Notes under the pieces: generated by a model
The model's input: the letters and a program-made list of their open reading frames with translations, nothing else
Told to the model about the DNA's origin: nothing
The model's database searches: none
In this document: piece after piece, positions 1 to 5,088 of the stretch
How positions within the stretch are numbered: the stretch's first letter is position 1
Layout of the letters: each line of letters opens with the position of its first letter
Program-made: the position numbers and the translations under genes
Assembly: GCA_903887655.1 (NCBI GenBank)
Contig: CAISQQ010000132.1
Coordinates: 1-10,176 of the forward strand
Direction of reading: 5' to 3'
DNA from: an uncultured Burkholderiales bacterium
GTDB lineage: Bacteria; Pseudomonadota; Gammaproteobacteria; Burkholderiales; Burkholderiaceae_C
DNA length: 10,176 nucleotides

Positions 1-2
1 AG

Positions 3-18
3 CGGCTCAGCGGCTCAG
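3..18. repeat. Tandem duplication of CGGCTCAG at the 3' end of the Pht5-like gene
   Basis: Two exact 8-bp copies (3-10 and 11-18) overlap the last codons and stop of the Pht5-like gene. Gain or loss of one unit would shift the frame and change only the extreme C-terminus. It is probably simple slippage. Confidence 0.5.
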
Positions 19-933
19 TGACAAGCTGCCAAAGAGTTCATGCATGCCATAGGCTTTGGGAATCAGACCCTGTTGCGCTGAATAGTTGAGCAACAACGCC
101 AGTGCATTGTGATTGGCCTCAACCCCAAATGGGGTGAGATCTTTGTGCGCGCTGACAGCGTGGTCCTTTTTGCCTTCTGAGTGCCGACTCTGTGAATCGG
201 CGGCCTGTTTACTTTGCAGCAGCAAACGGTAGGCTTCTTGGACGAGCTCAGGGTGGTGGTTATAAATGGTTTTTTTGACCACCATCATGTGATTGATGGG
301 GACCAAATGGTGGCGCTCTCCCCAGGCTTGGGCAGCCTCGTGGGGGTCAGGTATCACCGACTGCAATCGGGCATCATCGGGCAAGTCTGTGCCAATGATG
401 GCGGCATCGAGCTCGCCATTGAGCAGCATGTGCATCATGTTGTGCTCTGGCTTGGCTCGGCGAAAGCCCTTGGGGTCTGGGAACTCGGCCAAATGGCCGT
501 CCTCAAACGTGATCCAATGAATATCGCGCAAATCCACGCCATACTCGTTCATCAAAATGCCTCTCACCCATGTCACCGTGGTTTGGGCATGGGCGCGAAT
601 GCCGATGCGTTTACCTTTGAGCTGAGACACCCCAAGCTTGCCCCGCTCTTGGTTATAGACCAAGCAGTGGTGCTGATAGCGCCCAGCGCCCACGACGGCG
701 GGCAGCATGATCAGTGGCTTGTTGTAGGCCTTGGCTTGGAATGCGGTGACCAAGGCGAGCTCAGCCAAATCAAACTCCAAATCTCTCACCACGCGTTTGA
801 ATAAGCGATTGGGCACGGGCGCATCGACAAAATCAAAGGCCAAGTCGGGTGAATGAATTTGACCAGTCTTGAGTGCCAATGTGTTGGGATAGTCGCCCAA
901 GAGAGTCTTGAAAGTGAAGGGAGTGGTGTTCAT
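7..933 (-). CDS. 4,5-dihydroxyphthalate decarboxylase-like (Pht5/periplasmic-binding-fold) protein
   Basis: A 308-residue protein using the ATG at 933. That ATG overlaps the TGA of the upstream amidohydrolase as ATGA, which suggests translational coupling and is why I prefer it to a start 23 codons further up. The N-terminal half carries features of the Pht5 family: an early 'LLGDYPNT' region (11-18), 'FDLAELAL' (54-61), then 'LKGKRIGIRAHAQTT' (105-119) followed by 'WVRGILMNEYGVD' (122-134). 'LLNGELDAAI' (170-179) and 'HMMVVKK' (215-221) follow. There is no signal peptide, so a cytoplasmic enzyme is more likely than a secreted binding protein, although the fold is that of type 2 periplasmic binding proteins and databases often call such proteins ABC substrate-binding. 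Pht5 removes a carboxyl group from 4,5-dihydroxyphthalate to give protocatechuate. Whether this protein has that activity is inference; its actual substrate is unknown. It is the last gene of the 2901-to-7 operon. No Shine-Dalgarno is seen, fitting reinitiation. Confidence 0.82.
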   Translation of the reverse strand: MNTTPFTFKTLLGDYPNTLALKTGQIHSPDLAFDFVDAPVPNRLFKRVVRDLEFDLAELALVTAFQAKAYNKPLIMLPAVVGAGRYQHHCLVYNQERGKLGVSQLKGKRIGIRAHAQTTVTWVRGILMNEYGVDLRDIHWITFEDGHLAEFPDPKGFRRAKPEHNMMHMLLNGELDAAIIGTDLPDDARLQSVIPDPHEAAQAWGERHHLVPINHMMVVKKTIYNHHPELVQEAYRLLLQSKQAADSQSRHSEGKKDHAVSAHKDLTPFGVEANHNALALLLNYSAQQGLIPKAYGMHELFGSLSLSR

Positions 934-1817
934 GGTTGTGATAGGCCAATGACTTGGCTCAGTGAGGGATAAAGGGTGTGGGCGGTTTTGGAGTAAATCC
1001 AATCTTGGTCAGCGCTCTTCAAGGACTGCGTGGCCGCCAACGACTCTTGCAGTTGTTCGCCCAAGGAGCCCGAGCAAGCAGGGAAATTCGAGCCCCAAGC
1101 AATGCGTGATGCGCCAAAGACATTCACCACGCGTTGGATAAATGATTCAGGAGTGGCCTTGCCCAACTGGGCGTCTCGGATATTGTGGGTGGTGAGTTTG
1201 AAGTGGAGTCCTTCAAATGCGGCTAAATCAAAGAGGCCTTGGGCATCTGAGTAGGGTGTGCCGCCTTGGAGATCGGGTCTGGCAAAGTGGTCCAAGAGGA
1301 CGATGAGCTTGGGGTGGCGGTGAAGCACGCTTGCCAGTGCTGAAAGACCCCACGAGCGCAATTGCACGCAAATTGGAATGTGGTGTGACGAGACATACTC
1401 CCACAGTGGGTCTGCACGTGAGTCATCAATGCGAAGGGTCTGGTCTTGTGCGGTGTGCCCAGCAATGAAGACGCGAACGCCTGACATACCAAGTCCCATC
1501 CAGTGAGTGACTTGTTCAATGGATTGAGGACTGACCAAATCGACGGAAAAAACACCAAGAAAAGCGTCGGGGTGGTGCTTCACGCTCTGGGCCACGTAGC
1601 TGTTGTCATGCCCGTAGCAGGTGGAGGCTTGCACCAAGACGGATTTGCTCACCCCCGCGTCTTTCATGGCGGTCATCATGCCCGCATCGCTCACGGGACG
1701 CTCTTTGGACCAATCGGACTGCTTGCCACCCGTGGGGGTGTTGATCGGAAAGCGCGTGTTGTCACTGGAGATAACGTGGCAATGGGTGTCGACCACGTGG
1801 GAGGGAATGGCGTGCAT
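930..1817 (-). CDS. Amidohydrolase-2 family hydrolase (LigI-like) with Asn in the terminal motif
   Basis: A 295-residue TIM-barrel metal-dependent hydrolase of the amidohydrolase-2 family, which includes 2-pyrone-4,6-dicarboxylate lactonase (LigI) and related lactonases and decarboxylases. Visible motifs are 'DTHCH' (10-14, the first strand HxH), 'VLVQAS' (60-65), 'LLDHFARP' (174-181, with the DH pair) and 'WGSNFP' (241-246) near the C-terminal barrel strand. The last motif is usually WGSDxP; here the catalytic/metal Asp position is Asn244. Some amidohydrolase-2 proteins do carry SNFP, so this may mark a subfamily rather than a dead enzyme. I chose the ATG at 1817, 13 nt after the upstream stop. 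An in-frame TTG at 1847 would overlap that stop and has no Shine-Dalgarno. The ATG places DTHCH ten residues in, as is common for the family. Its TGA overlaps the next gene's ATG. The substrate is unknown, probably a lactone or cyclic acid. Confidence 0.85.
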   Translation of the reverse strand: MHAIPSHVVDTHCHVISSDNTRFPINTPTGGKQSDWSKERPVSDAGMMTAMKDAGVSKSVLVQASTCYGHDNSYVAQSVKHHPDAFLGVFSVDLVSPQSIEQVTHWMGLGMSGVRVFIAGHTAQDQTLRIDDSRADPLWEYVSSHHIPICVQLRSWGLSALASVLHRHPKLIVLLDHFARPDLQGGTPYSDAQGLFDLAAFEGLHFKLTTHNIRDAQLGKATPESFIQRVVNVFGASRIAWGSNFPACSGSLGEQLQESLAATQSLKSADQDWIYSKTAHTLYPSLSQVIGLSQP

Positions 1818-1830
1818 ATTGGGGTGGCTT

Positions 1831-2901
1831 TCAGAGTGGTCTGGCAAGAAGATGTTTCACCAAGGCCTGAGCCGTGGTGTCGGTTTTTAGGTGTCCGCCC
1901 ACATCGGGCGTGACTTGGGCGGTTTGCATCACGTAAAGCGCAGAGTCCTCTATGGCTTGGGCCGCGGCCAAGAATTGGGGTTGATTTGTTTTTTGACCGT
2001 GCCAGTTAAGCAGCATGGCACCAGAGATGATTTGCGACAAAGGGTTGGCAATGTTTTGGCCGGCAATGTCAGGTGCTGAGCCGTGGGCGGCTTGTCCCAT
2101 CGCGTATTGCGCGCCTGCGTTCAAGGTGCCCGCCAGCCCCAAGCTGCCCGAGAGCTCCGCGGTGAGGTCAGACAAGATGTCACCAAACATATTGGTGGTC
2201 ACAATCACATCAAAGCGCTCGGGTGCACGCACGACATGGGCCATCATGGCGTCGACAATGAAGTCGTCCACCTCGACATCGGGGTAGTCCTTGGCGGTGG
2301 CGTGACAGATGTCGATGAACATACCGTCCCCCAATTTGAGGACATTGGCTTTGTGCACGATGGTGACGTGTTTTTTTCGGTGTTGGGCCAGTTCAAAGGC
2401 GCTTTTGGCGATGCGCTCACAACACAATCGGGTGATGCGTCGCAAAGAGATCACCACATCGGGGGTGATGAGCATTTCACTGCCGCCCGACTCCACGTTG
2501 CGATCGGCATAAAAGCCTTCGGTGTTTTCTCGCACCACAATCAGATCAAAATCTTGCGCCACACGTTTGGCCAAACCCGGGTAGGTTTTCGACGGTCTGA
2601 TGTTTGCAAAGAGGTCGAGTTTTTTTCTGAAAAACATCGATGGGTTGATCTCACCCTTGGATTCATCTTTGAATTCATAGGTGGACATCGGCCCGAGCAT
2701 CAAGCCATCACGCGACTTGACCTTGTCAAGGAGCTCCTGGGTGACGGTTGCGCCCCGTTTTTTGAGGCTTTCAATACCGGCAATGTCGTGCTCGAGCTCC
2801 AGCCCGAGATGAAAGCGCTCAGAAGCCGCCATCAACACTTCATCACACGCAGCCATGGTCTCTGGGCCGATGCCGTCACCGGGAATCACTATAATTTTCA
2901 T
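1831..2901 (-). CDS. Isocitrate/isopropylmalate dehydrogenase family, NAD-type (LeuB-like)
   Basis: A 356-residue beta-decarboxylating dehydrogenase, a normal length for LeuB, homoisocitrate and tartrate dehydrogenases. Features in order: 'IPGDGIGPE' (6-14), 'FRKKLDLFANIRP' (91-103, substrate-binding arginines 92 and 102), 'VVRENTEGFY' (122-131, Arg124 and Tyr131), 'HKANVLKLGDGMF' (183-195, catalytic Lys184), 'VDAMMAH' (216-222, Asp217), 'GDILSD' (240-245, metal ligands Asp241 and Asp245) and 'HGSAPDIAGQNIANP' (273-287). The Asp-Ile pair after HGSAP is typical of NAD-dependent members; NADP-dependent isocitrate dehydrogenases have Lys-Tyr there. The RENTEG motif, rather than LeuB's usual REL.GG, argues against a biosynthetic 3-isopropylmalate dehydrogenase and towards a tartrate, homoisocitrate or related 2-hydroxyacid substrate. 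It is the first gene of the leftward operon, and the downstream amidohydrolase starts 13 nt after its TGA. The exact substrate is not determinable here. Confidence 0.9.
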   Translation of the reverse strand: MKIIVIPGDGIGPETMAACDEVLMAASERFHLGLELEHDIAGIESLKKRGATVTQELLDKVKSRDGLMLGPMSTYEFKDESKGEINPSMFFRKKLDLFANIRPSKTYPGLAKRVAQDFDLIVVRENTEGFYADRNVESGGSEMLITPDVVISLRRITRLCCERIAKSAFELAQHRKKHVTIVHKANVLKLGDGMFIDICHATAKDYPDVEVDDFIVDAMMAHVVRAPERFDVIVTTNMFGDILSDLTAELSGSLGLAGTLNAGAQYAMGQAAHGSAPDIAGQNIANPLSQIISGAMLLNWHGQKTNQPQFLAAAQAIEDSALYVMQTAQVTPDVGGHLKTDTTAQALVKHLLARPL

Positions 2902-2911
2902 GGTCTATATC

Positions 2912-2919
2912 AACCGGTT
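2912..2919. promoter_or_regulatory. Short palindrome AACCGGTT in the leader of the leftward operon
   Basis: A perfect 8-bp palindrome lies between the predicted transcription start and the ATG of the LeuB-like dehydrogenase. It is well placed for a repressor but short enough to be chance. Confidence 0.2.
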
Positions 2920-2933
2920 CTCTCAAAACCTCT

Positions 2934-2942
2934 ATCATAGCA
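2934..2942 (-). promoter_or_regulatory. Probable extended -10 promoter for the leftward operon
   Basis: On the minus strand the sequence reads TGCTATGAT, an extended -10 element (TGn plus TATGAT, 5 of 6 matches to TATAAT). It would start transcription near 2927, about 25 nt before the ATG at 2901. The hexamer 17 bp upstream (ACCCTG) is a poor -35 box, which fits either an extended -10 promoter or one that needs an activator. This is a prediction from sequence alone. Confidence 0.45.
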
Positions 2943-2961
2943 AGCTTATGAACACGCAGGG

Positions 2962-2972
2962 TGTCTCAGACA
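2962..2972. promoter_or_regulatory. Dyad TGTCT-C-AGACA in the divergent intergenic region
   Basis: A perfect 5-bp-arm dyad centred at 2967, about 40 bp upstream of the predicted leftward start site, where it would cover the missing -35 box. That is a usual place for a transcriptional regulator of a divergent catabolic locus. No regulator gene lies in the window, so the binding protein cannot be named. It could be chance. Confidence 0.28.
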
Positions 2973-3011
2973 GGCGCCAAAGAAGCAAGCGCACTCAACT
3001 GGGGCAGACGA

Positions 3012-3041
3012 TTGCGGTCTTGCGTTTTGAATGGTTACACT
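3012..3041 (+). promoter_or_regulatory. Weak candidate promoter for the rightward lactonase-like gene
   Basis: TTGCGG (3012-3017) and TACACT (3036-3041) are separated by 18 bp. They match the -35 and -10 consensus at 3 and 4 of 6 positions. Initiation near 3048 would exclude the ATG at 3031 and support the ATG at 3082 as the start of the gene. Confidence 0.2.
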
Positions 3042-3081
3042 TGCCGAGTCCATCGCAATCGGTGCAGGGGTTGCCAAACAT

Positions 3082-3987
3082 ATGAGCCAAAAATTATCGG
3101 TCCTGGGTGTTGAACACACCGCTCTTGAATATGCCATGCCCAATGGGGCGTGCGACTGCCATGTCCATATTTTTGGCCCCCACGAAGAGTTCGCTTTGTC
3201 CAAGGGCCGACAATATACCCCGCCTCAAGCCTTGCAGTCGGATTTGGTGAAATTGCATGACGGTCTTGGGCTTGCCCGTGTCGTGATCGTTCACCCGTCG
3301 CCCTATGGCAGTGACAATTCTTGTACCTTGCGGGCTTTAAAGGCTTTGAAGGGGCGGGGTCGAGGCGTGGTGGTGATCGACAAAACACTCTCCAAGGCCG
3401 AGCTCCAACGCATGCATGCCTTGGGGGTGAGGGGGGTGCGCATTAATTTGCAAACCCAAGGGGTCCACGACCTATCCATGGCACAAGAAGAAATCGATTG
3501 GACAGCCCAGACGATCCAGCACTTGGGGTGGCACATCCAGCTCTTCACCCAGTTGGACGTGATTGCCAGACTCGAGAGTGTGATCAATCAATACAACACC
3601 CAGTTTGTCATTGACCATTTTGGGTTGATCAATCCAGATCTGGGACTCGATCAACCGGATTTGCAAGTTCTCTTGAGGATGATTCGCGATGGCAAGGTGT
3701 GGATGAAACTTTCAGCGCCTGAGCGTATATCAACGACACCCGACAGCCCGGCGGTCACGCAGTTGGCCCGTGCACTCATCGCATGCAACCCACAACGAAT
3801 GCTCTGGGGCAGTGATTGGCCGCACACAGGCGGCGTGGTGAGTGGGCGCCGAAGCATTGAACAGCCTGAGCCCTTCAATGCGCTTGACGATGGAGCCGCT
3901 TTGAATCGCTTACAGCGTTGGGCAGCTACGGCTGAGATGCTGCAGCGCATATTGGTGAGCAATCCGGCGGCCTTGTACGACTTTTAG
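3082..3987 (+). CDS. 2-pyrone-4,6-dicarboxylate lactonase-family amidohydrolase (LigI-like)
   Basis: A 301-residue amidohydrolase-2 protein close to LigI, which hydrolyses 2-pyrone-4,6-dicarboxylate to 4-oxalomesaconate in the protocatechuate 4,5-cleavage and gallate pathways. Motifs: 'CDCHVHIFGP' (24-33, HxH at 27 and 29), 'VVIVHPSPYGSDNS' (67-80), 'GVRGVRIN' (115-122), 'VIDHFG' (176-181, Asp178-His179), 'VWMKLSAPER' (206-215) and 'LWGSDWPH' (241-248, catalytic Asp245 present). The SAPER and GSDWPH motifs are those of LigI-type enzymes. I chose the ATG at 3082 because AGGGG lies 11 nt upstream; an in-frame ATG at 3031 has no Shine-Dalgarno and would add 17 residues outside the conserved domain. 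The gene is divergent from the LeuB-like operon and ends at its own terminator. The family is certain; the exact lactone is not. Confidence 0.88.
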   Translation: MSQKLSVLGVEHTALEYAMPNGACDCHVHIFGPHEEFALSKGRQYTPPQALQSDLVKLHDGLGLARVVIVHPSPYGSDNSCTLRALKALKGRGRGVVVIDKTLSKAELQRMHALGVRGVRINLQTQGVHDLSMAQEEIDWTAQTIQHLGWHIQLFTQLDVIARLESVINQYNTQFVIDHFGLINPDLGLDQPDLQVLLRMIRDGKVWMKLSAPERISTTPDSPAVTQLARALIACNPQRMLWGSDWPHTGGVVSGRRSIEQPEPFNALDDGAALNRLQRWAATAEMLQRILVSNPAALYDF

Positions 3988-4036
3988 GGCTCACAAACGC
4001 TGCCTCATCGATGGAAGTGGGTGGATTGAAAACAAC

Positions 4037-4068
4037 GCTCCAGACAAGGCAATGGAGCTTCATTTTTT
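4037..4068 (+). terminator. Rho-independent terminator after the LigI-like gene
   Basis: GCTCCA (4037-4042) pairs with TGGAGC (4053-4058) across a 10-nt loop. The stem is followed by TTCATTTTTT. It sits 50 nt after the stop at 3987 and before the convergent aldolase gene. On the opposite strand the same hairpin is followed by a poorer T-rich stretch, so it may weakly serve the gene ending at 4081 as well. Confidence 0.6.
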
Positions 4069-4080
4069 GATACCCTGAGT

Positions 4081-4878
4081 TCAGCAGTCGTATCTGGGGT
4101 AGGCGCAATGCGCGCTCTCGGCTTCAAGTCGTCGAATCAATGCAGGCCACTCCAGAACACCATAGGGTCTGCGCGTCCCAGGTTGGTACAAATGGGCGGT
4201 GCGCTCGAGTACTTCTTGATCGGGTAAAACCAGGTCGGTCTTGGCGGCCATGGCGTCCACCTGAGCACGGCAGGACAATTCCAATTGGTAGAGGGTATTA
4301 AAAGCTTGTTGCACGGTGGCACCGCACGTGAGCAGTCCGTGGTTTCGAAGCACCATGGCATCATGGCGGCCCAAGTCAGCCACCAAACTCTCTCGCTCTT
4401 TTAAATCGATGGCCGGCCCTTGAAAATCATGGTAGCCCAAGTGACCCACGAAGCGCATTGATGTTTGGGTCAAGGGCAACAGACCACAAGCCATGCTCGA
4501 TACCGCCATGCCCGCTCGTGTGTGGGTGTGGATCACGCAATTGACGTCGCTGCGAGCTTGGTGAATGGCGCCGTGGATCACATACCCCGATCGGTTGATG
4601 CCGTAATCGGTGTCTGGTTTGTAAAGGATGTTGCCGTCGATGTCGATTTTGACAAGACTCGAAGCGGTGATCTCTTTGTACAAGAGACCGTACAAATTGA
4701 TGAGCAAGTGATCGGTGCCTGGAATTTTCAAGGTGATGTGGTTGTAGATCAAGTCAGACATGTCATACAAATCCACGAGCCGGTAACAAGCAGCAAGCTC
4801 CACTCGGGCCAGCCACTCTTCATGGCTGACCCTGGACTGTACCGATTTGAATTGGGTGTTGAATTGGGGTGAACTCAT
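4081..4878 (-). CDS. Class II aldolase/adducin-family protein, Gly in place of the catalytic Glu
   Basis: A 265-residue cytoplasmic protein of the class II aldolase/adducin family. Visible features are 'YNHITLKIPG' (45-54), 'GYVIHGAIHQARSDVNCVIHTHT' spanning 98-120, and 'VLRNHGLLTCG' (176-186). His117, His119 and His180 match the three zinc ligands of fuculose-1-phosphate aldolase. The residue four before His102, normally the catalytic Glu, is Gly98, so classical aldolase chemistry is doubtful. Relatives include decarboxylases of aromatic catabolism such as 3,4-dihydroxyphthalate decarboxylase and CmtD, as well as proteins of unknown role. The ATG at 4878 is preferred; an in-frame GTG at 4926 would add 16 residues of low conservation, and neither start has a clear Shine-Dalgarno. 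A non-coding gap of about 210 bp with inverted repeats separates it from pgi, so it may have its own promoter. The substrate is unknown. Confidence 0.86.
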   Translation of the reverse strand: MSSPQFNTQFKSVQSRVSHEEWLARVELAACYRLVDLYDMSDLIYNHITLKIPGTDHLLINLYGLLYKEITASSLVKIDIDGNILYKPDTDYGINRSGYVIHGAIHQARSDVNCVIHTHTRAGMAVSSMACGLLPLTQTSMRFVGHLGYHDFQGPAIDLKERESLVADLGRHDAMVLRNHGLLTCGATVQQAFNTLYQLELSCRAQVDAMAAKTDLVLPDQEVLERTAHLYQPGTRRPYGVLEWPALIRRLEAESAHCAYPRYDC

Positions 4879-4955
4879 GGTGGGGTCGATGGTCTGCGGG
4901 TCTAAGGGATCACGCGCTTTGTTCACTGGATCGTCAAGCGAGGGGTGGACACAAC

Positions 4956-4975
4956 GGGCTCAATCAAGCTCAATT
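4956..4975. repeat. Direct repeat GCTCAA at 10-bp spacing
   Basis: GCTCAA occurs twice at one-helical-turn spacing in the gap upstream of the class II aldolase gene. This is a possible regulator-binding pair, but the units are short and may be chance. I recognise no convincing -35/-10 pair in the rest of the 4879-5088 gap. Confidence 0.18.
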
Positions 4976-5002
4976 GTCACAGGATTTTGCAGCGACTCGA
5001 AA

Positions 5003-5043
5003 GGGATAAAAATCGTCGGGCGTCGTTTCCTGGTTTTTATCCC
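5003..5043. repeat. Perfect 10-bp inverted repeat with 21-bp spacer
   Basis: GGGATAAAAA (5003-5012) and TTTTTATCCC (5034-5043) are exact reverse complements. Arm centres are 31 bp apart, close to three helical turns, so two protein dimers or subunits could bind the same DNA face. The spacer holds CGTCG twice (5014-5018 and 5021-5025). No T-run follows on either strand, so it does not look like a standard terminator. It lies after pgi and upstream of the class II aldolase at 4878. It could be an operator or an RNA hairpin. Confidence 0.5.
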
Positions 5044-5050
5044 AGCACAA

Positions 5051-5073
5051 GATCAAATCTGCACACCTTGATC
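5051..5073. repeat. Dyad GATCAA-N11-TTGATC downstream of pgi
   Basis: GATCAA (5051-5056) and TTGATC (5068-5073) form a perfect 6-bp dyad with an 11-bp spacer, 15 bp after the pgi stop codon and 8 bp from the larger inverted repeat. No T-run follows. It could be a regulator site for the aldolase gene or a weak 3' hairpin of the pgi transcript. Confidence 0.3.
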
Positions 5074-5088
5074 CTTTAGGGTTTCTAA

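Noticed and set aside
1818..1847. A TTG start at 1847 for the amidohydrolase of the leftward operon.
   Set aside because: It overlaps the upstream stop, lacks a ribosome site, and the ATG at 1817 gives the usual distance to DTHCH.
2083..2940. A 285-codon plus-strand open frame opposite the LeuB-like gene.
   Set aside because: It mirrors the codon pattern of a clearly real dehydrogenase gene, shows no family motif and runs through the divergent promoter region.
3031..3081. A longer N-terminus (ATG 3031) for the rightward LigI-like gene.
   Set aside because: There is no Shine-Dalgarno and the extra 17 residues lie outside the conserved domain. AGGGG precedes the ATG at 3082.
4879..4926. A GTG start at 4926 for the class II aldolase.
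   Set aside because: There is no ribosome site and the extra 16 residues look unconserved. It is not excluded, because the ATG at 4878 also lacks a clear site.
5003..5043. The large inverted repeat as a Rho-independent terminator of pgi.
   Set aside because: The stem is AT-rich, the loop is long and no T-run follows on either strand.
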